Source: Cryptomeria japonica
Taxonomy: Eukaryota > Streptophyta > Pinopsida > Cupressales > Cupressaceae
Reading direction: 5' to 3'
Assembly (NCBI RefSeq): GCF_030272615.1
Contig: NC_081408.1
Coordinates: 607,211,673-607,275,672, forward strand
Length of the DNA: 64,000 nucleotides
Each line of letters starts with the position of its first letter. The stretch's first letter is position 1. Below, piece by piece: positions 1 to 12,700 of the stretch. The notes under the pieces are model-generated. The model had not been told where the DNA came from and did not search any database. It saw only the letters and a program-made list of their open reading frames with translations. The translations under genes were made by a program, and so were the position numbers.

Positions 1-620
1 CTTGTATTCTTTTCTCAGATTCTCCATATCTTCTTTTAGCTTGTGACATTCTTTGTATTTTACCTTCACTTCTTCCTACAACTCCTCACATCTTTTCTCT
101 TTGGCTTCCAAGATTGATTTCAAATCACTAGCCATTCCTTTTGCCTCATCTAGGTGAGTGGTCAATGAACTGACCTTTTGGTTTGATTTTTCAAGGCATG
201 CCTTCAACTGGCTACAATCTTCATGAATTGATTCTCTATAATTCTTAAATTTATTCCTAACATATTTCAGTTCATCAAGGGCACTTAGCAACTCACCTTC
301 TAGATCAACTTCTGATTCATCTTCTTCTTCTTATCCTTAATTATCACTCCCAAACACATCTTTCCAATAAGAGTTATCTGCATGATCATTCTCAGATGTG
401 TGCCTCTCATCTTTTGATTCTTGAGCCATGAAGAGGTGACTTTCTTCTTCATCATTGTTGGGGCTACTCATAGATCTACCTTTAACATCTACAGATACAT
501 GAGATGTATTTCTCATTCTATCTTCACAAGTTAGTAGTAGGCTCATTTCCATAGAGCTTCTTTGATCTATCCCATAAGCTCTTTGCCGATCTCCATTTGT
601 CTACCTATGAGGAGAAATCA

Positions 621-2051
621 TCTGTTAACCCACAAATCATAGCCTTCATTGCTTCTTCATTACAGTAGTTTCTTCTTTCTACATCTGAATTGGTGGGAGG
701 GCTGACCTAAGTAGGGAAACCATTTACAACAGACATCCACACATTAAACCTTAGAGAGCATAGGTAGAATTACATTCTACAACTCCAAATGGAACAATTT
801 GAACCATCAAAAACTGGAGCAGGAATTGACACTAAACTATAAGAGTTGAGAAAATACAACACCATAGGAGCCCAAATAATCTCTACAAGCTGAAAAACCT
901 ATTACAAGGAGAAGCAATGAAGCAAATCACAGAAGGAAAGAACACACAGGAAAAATATGCTCCAAAAGATGAGAGCTCAATAATCTCCAAAATGTATTGA
1001 CAATAATAATCCTTCTTCATATAATGAAAAGAAATAACTCAACCTTTAATAGGTCAAGAAACCCTAAAAGGGAAAACCTAGGTTTGCACATAATAATTAG
1101 TTAAAATAATTAATTATATGCACCTAAAGTTAGGTTAAGTGTAAAAGAGATAAAGGGAACTTAAATAATTAAACAAATAATGTTTAATTAATCAAGTAAA
1201 TACCCAAATACTCTAACATCTAAATCATCTGTTAACCCACAAATCATATCCTTCATTGCTTCTTCATTACACTGGTTTATTCTTTCTGCATTTGAATCGG
1301 TGGGAGGGCTGACCTAACTAGGGAAACCATTTACAACAGACATCCACACATTAAACCTTAGAGAGCATAGGTAGAATTCCATTCTACAACTCCAAATGGA
1401 ACAGTTTGAACCATAAAAAACTGGAGCAAGAATTGACACTAAACTATAGGAGTTGAGAAAATACAACACCACAAGAGCCCAACTAATCTCTACAAGCTGA
1501 AAAACCTGTTACAAGGAGAAACAATGAAGCAAATCACAGAAGGAAAGAATACATGAGAAAAATATGCTCCAAAAGATGAGAGCTCAATAATCTCCAAAAT
1601 GGATTAACAATAATAATCCTTCTTCATACAATGAAAAGAAATAACTCAACCTTTAATAGGTCAAAAAACCCTAAAAGGGAAAACCTAGGTTTGCACATAA
1701 TAATTAATTACAATAATTAATTATATGCACCTAAAGTTAGGTTAAGTGTAAAAGAGATAAAGGGAACTTAAATAATTGAACAAATAATGTTTAATTAATC
1801 AAGTAAATACTTGAATACTCTAACATCTGAATCATTTGTTAACCCACAAATCATATCCTTCATTGCTTCTTCATTACACTGGTTTCTTCTTTCTGCATCT
1901 AAATCGGTGGGAGGGCTGACCTAACTAGGGAAACCATTCACAGTAGACATCCACACATTAAACCTTAGAGAGCATAGGTATAATTCCATTCTACAACTCC
2001 AAATGGAACAGTTTGAACCATCAAAAACTAGAGCAAGAATTGACACTAAAC
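621..2051. repeat. 607-bp tandem repeat inside gag, about 2.4 copies
   Basis: The phrase tctgttaacccacaaatcat recurs at 621, 1228 and 1835 (last copy slightly changed), a period of 607 bases. Each full unit is about 217 bases of gag (such as 621-837) followed by about 390 bases absent from the sister gag at 7990-8240. The third unit has only the gag part and then continues into normal gag. The extra 390 bases end near caagtaaata...ctctaaca, which resembles the end of the LTR at 56971, so they may include an LTR fragment. A local duplication with filler DNA is inferred. Confidence 0.9.
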
Positions 2052-2111
2052 AACCCATTGTATCCTTAAGCCAAAATCTACCCAAGTTAGAGAAAACTTA
2101 TGAAGCGGGAA

Positions 2112-2131
2112 CCTAGGGCTCCGATACTAAT
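2112..2131 (-). other. primer binding site, left tandem unit
   Basis: On the minus strand the LTR ends TGTCTAACA and is followed by TTAGTATCGGAGCCC, a slightly mutated version of the tRNA-iMet primer site TGGTATCAGAGC. It marks the LTR at 2132-4657 as the 5' LTR of the unit to the left. Confidence 0.7.
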
Positions 2132-4657
2132 TGTTAGACACAATGCACCACTAAGAGGAGGGTAAATCAATGGTTCTCAATATTTTCCTCTAACTATCCT
2201 ATGTGTGTATACTAGTTATGGGATCTAACTCAATGTAGACTTACCAGTTAGAGGGGAGACCAACACAAATGCACTCACACACAAAGGAGACATCACATAA
2301 CACTAGCATGTACAAGGAAAACCCAAGATGGGAAAAACCTCAGTGAGAAATGCTGTTGGAGACTACTGATCCAATCCAACATTACAATGAATCTCTAATT
2401 ACAATTTTTAGGGCACCAACCAAACATTTTAGGGAACCAACCCAAGGAGCACCAACCCCTAATTTAGGGCACCAACCCAAGGAGCTACAACCCCTACACT
2501 GAGCTACAACTTAGTGAATACAAAACATAATCATTTACAAATTAATAACCTTGTTACAAATGGATTTTGTAATACTTCTGCAAATTTCTTTGTTGGATCT
2601 CTTGTCTAGTTCACTGTCGGTTCTCTACCTCATCCTCTCACTGGTGCAACCTTATTGGTTCAACCTCTTCTCCTTCTCTATCGGTTATCTCTTCTATTTC
2701 TCTCTTCTCTCTACTTCTCTGCTATCCTCCACTGATACTATCTTCTATCAATTCTTTTCTTGCCTACTCTACACTTTTTTGCAACTCTTCCTACTGGTTT
2801 GGTCACCACCAGTTACCTTACTCTTGATTGTTGAACTCTTCAACCCTAGTCTCTCTCACACTCAGTCTCTCTTCTATTAATTGTTTGGTACTTGACTGAT
2901 TTCTTCTCACATGCAACAACACTCTCCCATTCAGCAACACTATCAATATCTTTGGCTTGCATACATATATCCATATTTTTCCGCCAAGACATGAGTTTGA
3001 ACTTGGCACGATTAGGGTCTCCATCATGCAATGAATCTTCATTGGATCTGATCTCTAATCATGATGACATCTCAAATCCAATCTAATTTCATTTTATTGA
3101 TAGTCATTCAACACTCAATCAATGAGCATCGCCCATTTGTCTACCCTATGAAACATGTCTTCTCTCTTTAGTTGTTTGTAGCATATTTTTGGCCTTGAAA
3201 TCTGTCGACACATTCATGACTTAGTTGTTACCTTCACAAAGGTCCTCCTACAATCTTATTTCCTCACTTTGATTCACATACCAAGAACTCCCTTATCTTT
3301 CTTTGTCATTAATTCTTCCTCAATCCACACTCCTTTGGTTTGATCCACAAATCACAGGCTCCATATTAAATGCACAACTATTAAAACACCTATCCCTACA
3401 TGGCACTTCATCAACCTCGGCAATCTATCCAATTCAACTCCATGTGGCATCCATGTCGATATCTACCTCAGCAAAGATCTCTATGTCAGTTAGACTCGGT
3501 CACCAACAATCAACACACAACCAATCCTTCTTTTTGTTTGGTTCACTAACCCTGTCGATATCTCACAATTACCGATTAACCATCATTTTTGCACTTTGTT
3601 GAATTGTCAGTGGAACACCTTAACTAGTCGTGAGACATACCTATCCATAGCATGCACATTCTCATTAGGTAGGAGCTCATCTCTTAGCCTCTTTTTCTCT
3701 TCCCAGTTCTCATACTTATCGATAGGCACCTTGATGAAACCATGTCATTAATCTTCAGCTATTTCCATCTTAGCCACATGCATGCCAATCGTACCTTCTA
3801 TCTATAGCTGCTCAACTTTGCCTTGTTTATTATCAGATCCAAAACCATCTTAGCAAGTTTGTCAAATTGACAAACCCATCACTCTTCATCTGTTCTTTTG
3901 GCACAATATGCCAACCCTTTCTGATCCAATGCGCATCTTTGATTACATGCACTTGAGGCATCTTTTGTTTCACTAGTAGATCTCATGTGAGACTTCAATC
4001 ACCTACCTTCTACTTCTTCTTCCTTATCTCATATAACTATGATGCACACTTATGCATAATAGGATTCCTTGTTTGTGCAACATACCTTCAAATAGGCACA
4101 TGTAAAGAATCGAGCAAGGCAATGCTATTTCCTTTAGTTGTATTGGGAATATTTACTCTATTTGTTGGATTAATAGGAGTTCCTTTTTTTCGAAGAAAAA
4201 TGAGGTATGACATATTATCTCAATGGTTTGCTTCATCGATGGCCCCTTTTGATAAGAAACATCCAGAGAATTGGTCGGAATTTTTCATAGACACAATCCC
4301 CTTAGTTGGTATAGCATTTCTCAGTATATTTGTTGTGAGTACATTCATTGTAAGTCATCTCTTCACATGGTGATCTTCATCTAGTGGGAGTCCTTCTTTT
4401 CTGCATCCTCACAACATAATAGTGACCTATACATTCTTCTCCTCTTGATTTTATGTGATATAGGTAACATTCTGCCTCTTCATCACAAATAACAGCTCAA
4501 GCACTTCACTCATCTTGCTTATAAGCTTGCCAGTTGACAACCACTCACATGGTTGATTTGTCTTCTCCATGTCAACTCATCACTTACCAACTGACATACT
4601 CTCCTTGCTGGTTGTCCTTCTATACTGGTTGACATCAATGACAACACAATGCCAACA
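2132..4657 (-). repeat. Shared LTR of a tandem copia-like array (about 2.5 kb)
   Basis: Plus-strand boundaries are tgttagaca at 2132 and gccaaca at 4657, so the LTR has TG...CA ends. It aligns along its length with the LTR at 8312-10643. A primer site abuts its left end and a polypurine tract (minus strand AAAGGGGGAGAT) abuts its right end. One LTR thus serves as the 5' LTR of the left unit and the 3' LTR of the right unit. It differs from its sister by an ndhF insertion at about 4103-4335 and by small deletions just left of it. The LTR is very long for the superfamily and contains no gene of its own. Confidence 0.88.
4103..4335 (+). pseudogene. ndhF: Plastid ndhF fragment inserted in an LTR
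   Basis: The plus-strand frame reads [20 protein letters not shown], then [12 protein letters not shown], and ends near [11 protein letters not shown]. This is the late part of plastid NdhF, a membrane subunit of the NADH dehydrogenase-like complex. The matching stretch of the sister LTR (around 10290-10330) reads directly from ggcacat to gtacattc with only about a dozen other bases, so this is an insertion. About 77 codons stay open, with hydrophobic membrane segments intact, which suggests a fairly recent nuclear plastid insertion. It has no start, stop or promoter of its own and cannot make NdhF. Exact edges are blurred by short homology at gtgagtacattc. Confidence 0.85.
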
Positions 4658-4680
4658 ATCTCCCCCTTTAGCATTGATGC
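4658..4680 (-). other. Polypurine tract of the right tandem unit
   Basis: The minus strand reads GCATCAATGCTAAAGGGGGAGAT directly before the LTR start TGTTGGC. The same motif precedes the 3' LTRs at 18784 and 48447, so these families share a 3' end design. Confidence 0.8.
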
Positions 4681-6005
4681 CAAAACATGTAGTATCTAAC
4701 ATACTACACAATCTCTCTCCTCCTATGTGTGATCCAAATCTTCCCCTTTGTGTAATCCATGAATTCTGACACATTTAGTATGTGGTATACTACAAAATCT
4801 TTCTTCCCCTTTGACAACAATGGCAAAGGGCATTGTTAGGGTCTCTCACCTCCTTGTATTTACTAGGAACTGATAGAATTATTTCTCCCCCTTTATCTTT
4901 ATTGGATGCATCTTCTCTTTTGATACCACTTGTTACATCTTCTCAAGGAGAAACACTTGATATGGAGAACTCAACCACCAACTGACACCAATTGAGTATG
5001 AAAATTTGATACCATTTGTTAAAGCACTCAATTTCTAGAAGTGTGTGGTAGTGAAGACAACTTACTTGGCAGTCAGACTACATCACCTCCCATTTGATCC
5101 CAAATTTCTTTAGAATCAAGTGTGATTGTACTATGAATACAACCAACTAGGTGAAATGTAGATACCCTTAACCATGAAATTCTCCTAGATATTCCTACAA
5201 CAATTTCTATCATCTGTAGTTTAGGCAGTCAGTACACTTACAACTTGAATCATACTGGCTCTGGTTCAAAAGCATTTGAACTCCCCTTGAGTTATACATC
5301 TCAAGTCCTCATTTGTTTGTCATATCCAATACTGGGGATTCAATCAACTCTATATATTAGTTGAGCAGTGCATATATAATCATCGAATAATCTTTTAGCT
5401 CCATCATATTCACAACAACCTATGACATGATCCTCGATGTACATAATGACATACAATGTCATCATCATGCCATAAATCAAACCGGCTAGCCCAAAAACAT
5501 ACATGCTTGCATGATCAACAATCAGACCAACATATGTTGTTTAGGTCTTCACCAATGCCACTTGAGACCTAACTTCTTTATTCAATGTTATTGGGGCTAA
5601 TGCAATGATCTCCAACCTCACTGTCTTACATAACCTACAAGTACCTGTTACCATCATACTGGTAACATCATGTACATGTCAGTTTCTTGTACCAGTCCAT
5701 CATCACTACCAAAGCACCTTCCCATAACTCTTGACATTTTGTGTCACTTTTAATTTGACTCCAATTGTTAATCTCCATCTATTGACACATGCAATAGCGA
5801 CCTACTCTGATCTGTAGGTGTGTAGCCAAGGCAACCTCTACACACACTTAACTTCTCATTTCCATCCTTCATACTGACAACATCTTGTTCTTCCAAGTGT
5901 CCTTCTTCACTGAGGGGGTGAATGATCTAATTGATATGTTACTCCCCCTGAGGTCATGCATCTCGTTTAGGAATTAGGGGATATTACCTATGCATTGAAT
6001 GCACA
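4681..6005 (-). mobile_element. Non-coding 3' internal part of the gag-only element
   Basis: I find no protease, integrase, reverse transcriptase or RNase H in any frame here. On the minus strand there are several G-rich purine runs (near 4807, 4875, 5285 and 5945) like degenerate polypurine tracts. It is the stretch between the end of gag and the 3' LTR, where pol would be expected in an autonomous element. Confidence 0.6.
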
Positions 6006-8240
6006 TTTTTGGTTCATGGTAGCATAGTCATGCTTCTTCCTCCATTCTTACTTGGTCACATCCTTCTTCCCATTTTTAGTCTTGGGAGTAGGTCTTTCCT
6101 TCTTCTAGTGATGGGTCCTAGTATTTCTAGATTTTGCATCACAACTAGAAGCAGTTCTATAGTAGCACAAATCATCCATCCCAACCTCATTGTTGGGAAA
6201 TCTTTTAACATACCAGTTTTACCATCTTCTTCTAGTCATGTTGTTGTGACTGGCAACCGAAACCGGTGGACCTCTTGATCTTGTAGGGACATTTCTCCTT
6301 TGGTTTCATGCAAGCCTCTAGCTTCCATATGCTCTGTATCCACTTCTATGCAGAGCATAGTTGCAATATCGGCCACCATATGACTGTAAGTTCCTCTTCT
6401 TGCATTCAAACTCTCTATGGCCAACTCCATTGTAGTTATAACAAACCTTATTTGCATAATTGGGAGAGGGGATATGCATGTATCTACTCATGGATACATT
6501 TTTCTCATATGCATGATATCTATGAGATCCTAGATTATTCCTTCTAAATCTCTTTTTACATTCTTCTGCCCTATGGCCATGACCATTACATGCAAAACAA
6601 TAACTAGTAAAGGATGGCATATGAATTATAAATTTATTCTACCATGCATGCAGAGATCTTACCGGTTGGGTATCTCCATTTCTCCTTCTCTTAGGATGGA
6701 TCCTGGATTTTCCTTACTTTGCATTTCCTCCATCTGGTCCTTTAATTTTCCACACTTCTCTTGACATGTGGGTGGTAGCATTTCTTTTTCCTCTGCTGGG
6801 AGGAGGTCTTCTTTACTATCTTCTCTTGTTCTTGCTTCTGGTGAAGTTGTCTTCTCCCACCTTCCCTTTTCCTTTGGGATCTACAGTGTCCCTTCTTCTT
6901 GCAGCACCAGTCCTCATCCTTGTCTGCATGTCTTCACCGGTTGTGGTTAGATAAAACTTCTTCCAAGGAGCATTTCTAATTGTCAAGGTTTGTCCCTTGT
7001 TCTCTCCATTAGAGGAGACAAACAAAATGTCATTGTTGGGGACACTCTTGCTGGTGGAGCATTCACCAACACCACTACCTAATCCTTCAGTGTCCTTGGC
7101 ATGCTTTTGATTTTTCAACATTTTGTCCAAGGAATCACTGCTGCTATCAAATTGGATTCTAACCTTGAGCTCATCTTGACATTTCTCAAGGTCATTTTGG
7201 AGAACCTCCATTTTTCCAAGTAGCTGCTAATATTCTTTATCTCTTACCTCTAGCTTAGATGCTAGATATTTACACCGACACTCCTTGGTCTCTTCTTCTG
7301 AGTCTTCATCTTTGAGATACATTTCTCAAATTCTTCAAGACATTTTATCAACCAGTTCTGCTCCACTATAGAAGCATTCTTGAATAGCTTGAATTCTTTT
7401 TCAGATTCTCCATATCTTCTTTTAGCTTGTGACATTCTTTGTACTTTGCCTTCACTTCTTCCTACAACTCCTCACATCTTTTCTCTTTGGCTTCCAACAC
7501 TTATTTTAAATCACTAGCCATTCCTTTTTCCTCATCTAGGTGAGTGGTCAATAAACTGACCTTTTGGTTTGATTCTTCAAGAGATGCCTTCAACTAGTTG
7601 CAATATTCATGAACTGATTTCCTATAATTTTTAAATTTATTCCTAACAAATTTTAGTTCATCAAGGGAACTTAGCAACTCACCTTCTAGATCAACTTTTG
7701 CTTCATCATCTTCTTCTTCTCCTTCAACATCACTCCCAAACACATCTTGCCGGTAGGAGTGATTGACATGATGATTCTTAGATGTGTGCCTCTCATCTTT
7801 TGATTATTGAGCCATGATGAGGTGAGTTTCTTCTTCATCATTGTTGTGGCTGCTCACAAATATGCAATTAACACCTGCAGATACATGAGATGTATTTCTC
7901 ATTCTATCTTCACAAGTTGGTTCTGCAGTATTAGGCTCATTTCCATAGAGCTTCTTTAATCTATCCCATAATCTCTTTGTTGATCTCCATTTTTCCACCT
8001 ATGAGGAGAAATCATTTGCTAACCCACAAAGCATAGCCTTCATTGCTGCTTCATTAAACTGGTTTCTTCTTTCTGCATCTAAATTGGTGGGAGGACTGAC
8101 TGAACTAGGGAAACCATTTACAACAGACATCCACACATCAAACCCTAGAGAGAATAGGTAGACTTCCATTCTACAACTCCAAATGGAATAGTTTGAACCA
8201 TAAAAAACTGGAGCAAGAATTGACACTAAACAACCCATTG
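6006..8240 (-). pseudogene. gag: Copia-like gag of the right tandem unit, broken
   Basis: Reading leftward from 8240, the start MGCLVSILAPVFYGSNYSIW resembles the N-terminus of Ty1/copia gag (UBN2-type). Then comes STKRLWDRLKKLYGNEP (about 7990-7950), a coiled-coil stretch (about 7700-7240), a linker with LDKMLKNQK...GLGSGVGECS (about 7140-7060), and two zinc knuckles at 6600-6330. One knuckle, CFACNGHGHRAEEC, is intact. The other, CYNYNGVGHREFEC, has lost its second Cys. Frames change and stops occur, so the gene is dead. The linker resembles the gag-like ORF of the element at 14080-19590, which suggests a common ancestor. No pol follows, so the element depended on another element for replication. 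Confidence 0.75.
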
Positions 8241-8291
8241 TGTCCTTAAGCTAGAATCTACCCAAGCTATAGAAAACTTATGAATCGGAAA

Positions 8292-8311
8292 CCTGGGGCT
8301 CTGATACTAAT
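8292..8311 (-). other. Primer binding site, right tandem unit
   Basis: The minus strand reads TGTCTAACA (LTR end), then ATTAGTATCAGAGCCCCAGG. The core TATCAGAGC is the tRNA-iMet primer site. Confidence 0.8.
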
Positions 8312-10643
8312 TGTTAGACATAATACACCACTGAGAGTGGGGTAAATCAATGGTTCTCAATATTTTCCTCCAACTATCCTATGTGTGTATACTGGTTATG
8401 GGATCTAACTCAATGTAAACTTATCAGTTAGAGGGGAGACCAACACAAATACAATCACACACAACATAGATATCACATAATACCAGCATGTATGAGAGAA
8501 ACCCAAGATGGGAAAAAACTCAATGAGAAATGCTACTAGAGTCTACTGCTCCAATCTAGCTTCAAAATGAATCTTTGATTACAATTTTTAGGGCACCAAC
8601 CCCTAATTTTAGGGCACCAACCCAAGGAGAACCAACCCCTGATTTAGGGCACCAACCCAAGGAGTAGTAGTTACAAATTAATAACCTTGTTACAAATGGA
8701 TTTTGTAATACTTCTGCAAATCTCTCTGTTGGATCTCTTGTCCAGTTCACTGTCGGTTCTCTACCTCATCCTATCACTACTACAACCTTATTGGTTCATC
8801 CTCTTCTCCTTCTCTATCAGTTCTCTCTATTGGTACTATCTTCTATCTATTGCTCTTCTATCCTCCATCGGTAATATCTTCTGTCGGTTCTTTCCTTGCC
8901 TACTCTGCACTTTTTTGCAACTCTTAACTATCGGTTTGATCACCACTAGTTACCTCACTATTGTTGGTTTAACTCTTCAACCCTAGTCTCTCTCACACTT
9001 AGTCTCTCTTCTAGTACTTATGCAGTACTTGAATGATTTCTTCTCACATGCAGCAACACTCTCTCATTCAACAACACTATCAATATCTTTGGCTCGCATA
9101 CATATATCCTGATTTTGCTGCCAGGATGTGAGTTTGAACTTGGCATGATTACAGTCTCTGCCATGCACTGAATCTTCATCTGATCTGATCTTTGATCATG
9201 ATGACATATCAAATCCAATCTGATTTTATTTTCTTTATAGTTGTTCAGCAATCAATCAATGAACGTCACCCATCTGTCTACCCTATGAAACATGTCTTCT
9301 CTCTTTACCTGATTGTAGCATGTTTTTTGGCCTTGAAATCTATTGACACATTCATGACCCAACTATTTTCTTCTCAAGGTCCTCCTACAATCTAATTTTC
9401 TCACTTTGATTCAAGCACCGAGAACTCCCTCATCTTTCTTTGTCATTCATTCTTCCTTGAGCTACACTCCTCTGCTCCAATCTACAAATCATGGACTCCA
9501 TATTACATGCACAACTATTAAAACATTTATCCCTACATGGTAGTTCACTAACCTTTGCAAGCTTTCCACTTCAACTCCATGTGGCATCCATGTTGATATC
9601 TACCTCAACAAAGATCTCTGTGTTGGCTAGACTTGGTCACCGACAAAAAACATGCAACCGGTCCTTCTTTTCTGTCGGTTCACTAACCCTGCCAATATCT
9701 CACAATTACTAGTTAACCATCATGTCTGCACTTTGCTAAACTATCACTGGAACACCTTAACTAGTCACCAGACATGCCTATCCATAGCATCCACATTCTC
9801 ATTAGGTAGGAGCTCATCACTTAGCCTCTTTTCTCTCTTATCGATTCTGATACTCATTGGTAGGCACCTTGATGACACCATGTCATTAATCTTCAACTAT
9901 TTCCATTTGAGGCACATGCATGCCTATTGCACTCTCTATCTGCATCTACTCAAATTTTCCTTCTTCATTATCAGACCAAACATAATCTTAGCTGGTTTGT
10001 CATGTTGACAAACCCATCACTCTTCATCTATTCTAGTGGCACAATATGCTAAGCCTTTCTGAAATAGTGTGTATCTTTGATTACATCCACTTGAGGCATC
10101 TTTTGTTTCACCAATAGATCTGGTGTGATCCTTCAATCACCTACCTTCTAATTCTTCTTCCTTATCTCATAGAACTATGATGCACACTTATGCATAATAG
10201 GAGATAAGCTCCACTTACCAGTGGTAGTGAATCCTTGTCATCTGCATTCTATAATGCACTCATGTTGCCTCCCTATTTGTGGAAGATACCTTCAAATAGG
10301 CACATTTGATCTGGTGTGGGTACATTCACTGTCAGTCGTCTCTTCACATGGTGACTACATCTTCATCTGGTGGGAGTCTTGTTGTTCTGTATCCTCACGA
10401 CATACGAGTGACCTGTACATTCTTCTCCTCCTATGTTGATGTGATGTAGGTAACATTCTACCTCTACATCACAAACAATAGCTCAAGCACTTCTCTCATC
10501 TTGCTTATAAGCTTGTCGGTTGACAACCACTCACATGGTTGATTTATCTTCTGCATGTCAACTCATCACTTAGCAATTGACATACTCTCCTTACATATTG
10601 TCCTTCTATACCAGTTGACATCAATGACAACACAATGCAAACA
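8312..10643 (-). repeat. 5' LTR of the right tandem unit
   Basis: It begins tgttagaca at 8312 and ends gcaaaca at 10643 on the plus strand, and is homologous throughout to the LTR at 2132-4657. Its right end abuts a Ty3/gypsy RNase H coding sequence that stops mid-domain, so this is the true outer edge of the insertion. The matching left edge and target duplication lie outside the window. Confidence 0.87.
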
Positions 10644-12700
10644 TTCTTATGTTTGATGGTGAATGTGTAGGCTTGAAGATATTCTACCCATTTCATGTGT
10701 TTTTGACTTAGTTTTTCTTGGCTATTAAGAAAAGTCAAAGCATGATTATCAGGGAATACTACAAACTCCTTAGGTAGAAGGTAATGGCTCCCTTTTTTAA
10801 GTGCTTGGACCATGGCATAAAGCTCCAAATAATATAATTAATATTCATTTTTGGATTCATTTAGTTTTTCACTAAAGGATGCAATTAGTTTTACTTCCTA
10901 ACTTAATACTTCCCCTATTGCAAACCCACTAGAATCACACTTAATAGTAAATACTTTACCAAAATCAGAAAGTGTAAGGATTGGCTATTGTGATACCTTT
11001 TTCTTCAATAATTCAAAGCTCCGATTTTCTTCCTTTGTCCATTGAAACATGATATTTTTCTCCCCCTTAATGGTGTATATCATTGGTGCAACAATCTGAC
11101 TAGAATTTTTGATAAATTTGTGGTAAAAACTTGCCAAACCATGGAAACCCCTAACTTCTCCAACTATCTTAGGTGTAGGCCAACTGCTTATTTCTTACAC
11201 TTTAGTGGGATCCATCTTCAAAGTTCCTTGGGAGATAAAAAATCCTAAATAGACAAGTTCCTCTTTCATCCACACACACTTCTTGAGGTTAATCATTAGT
11301 CTTTCCTCATTCAATCTCCTTAACACCCTATCCAAGTGTTCTTCTTTTATCTCGTTGTATACTAAAATGTCATCTAGGTATACTACTACAAACTTATTGA
11401 TAAAATCTCTCAAGACATCATTCATGAGTCTCATGAATGTACTAGGGGCATTAGATAACTCAAAGGGCATCACTAACTATTCATAGAGGACTTCATTGGT
11501 TTTGAATGTTGTTTTCCACTCATCACCTTCTCTTCCCCTTATCTGATGATAACCACTCCTTAAATCTATCTTTGAAAGATACCTTGCACCTACTAGGCTA
11601 TCCATGCGGTCTTCTATCTGAGGTATAGGAAATCTATACCTATTTGTGATTTTGTTTATAGCCCTAAAGTCTGTGCAAAGTCTCCACTTCTCATCCTTTT
11701 TGGGTGCCAATACAATTGGCACAACACATGGACTTAGGCTCTTTCTTACTAAACCTTTATCCAACAACTCCTTCACCTAAAATTTGATCTCCTCATTTTG
11801 TTCAGGTGTCATAATATATGTTTTCTTATTGGGTAGACTTGCACCAGGTATTAAGTCAATGTGATGACTTACATCTCGGACTAGAGGCAAAACATTTGGC
11901 AACTCCTCCAATACTATATTCTCATACTTGTCAAGTAGACCCTACACTTCATTTGGGACTTCTTTCTTGTCACTAGTTGCAGTATTGTAGATGGGCTTAG
12001 CTACAATGGCATATCAACATCCTTCCTCCTCAAGGTCCTTCAAAAAATCCTTCTCCTTCACCACCATGACTTATGACACTAGGTCGTTCATTAGCTTCAC
12101 CCATATCTTCTTGTAGTGGTTCAAGGGTATAAGACACTCCGTCCTTATAAATAATATAAATATTTTTTATGCCCATCATGTTGAGCTCTCCAATCAAATT
12201 GCCAAGGCCTTCCAAGAAGAAGGTGGCACACATCCATTGGAACAATATCAAAGAGAAATTTATCCTTGTAAGGACCCATATTAAACTCTACCCATGCCTG
12301 CTCATTCACAAGTACCTGTTGTCCCTTATTAAGTGATGTTATCTTATAAGGATTTTGATGAGAGATTCTTTTTAGATTAAGTTTTTCTACCATTTCTAAT
12401 GACACTATATTATCTATTGAACTTGAATCAACTATAACTTTGCATACCTTACCTTGAGATTTGCAAGTTTTTAGGAACAAAGCTTTCCTTTGTGGAGGCT
12501 CCTTGATGGTTGGTACTTTTATTAGAGTCCTTTTAATCATTAGATTTTCTCCTATCTCCAGAGTGACATGAAGAGAAGGAGATTTCACACTCCCTTCAAC
12601 CTCCTCATGCACTAATTGATTCCTCTTTTCTCCATTATAAGAACTTGTACCAGCTTTATCAGGACAATTCCATGTTGGATGTCCAATTTGGTTGCAGTTA
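10644..12700 (-). pseudogene. pol: Ty3/gypsy pol (protease, RT, partial RNase H)
   Basis: Read leftward, the order is protease, reverse transcriptase, RNase H. The protease region (12612-12145) has VDSSSIDNIVS where the family has D-S/T-G, so the active-site Gly is lost. Reverse transcriptase (11776-11195) has [30 protein letters not shown] and the catalytic YLDD in [11 protein letters not shown]. RNase H (about 10960-10644) has ELYAMVQALKKGSHYL and stops in TIKHKN, before the usual ADALSR, where the LTR of the copia-like array begins. Integrase is missing; it should lie beyond the left edge of the window. A TAG replaces the usual Trp in [12 protein letters not shown]. Confidence 0.85.

Larger units (their letters stand above)
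1..2131 (-). pseudogene. gag fragment of the left tandem copia-like unit
   Basis: Minus-strand reading gives broken pieces of a Ty1/copia-type gag. The N-terminal part (about 2050-1840) matches the gag start of the sister copy at 7999-8238. The segment at 337-552 matches the sister at 7804-7998 (shared stretch CEDRMRNTSHVS). The segment at 76-291 is a charged coiled coil (LEKSNQKVSSLTTHLDEAK). The gene is interrupted by a 607-bp tandem duplication and by stops, so it cannot make an intact protein. The rest of the element lies left of the window. It is transcribed away from the LTR at 2132-4657, which therefore acts as its 5' LTR. The family assignment rests on motif resemblance and on the sister copy. 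Confidence 0.75.

Noticed and set aside
621-2051. CRISPR-like array
   Set aside because: The repeat unit is 607 bases and homologous to gag. There are no short repeats with unique spacers anywhere in the window.
2551-3602. Hydrophobic open frames within the LTRs (also at 8687-10439)
   Set aside because: They follow pyrimidine-rich LTR sequence, are not kept between the sister LTRs and have no domain.
4103-4335. Functional nuclear ndhF gene
   Set aside because: Only an internal part is present, without start, stop, promoter or transit peptide, and it sits inside an LTR.
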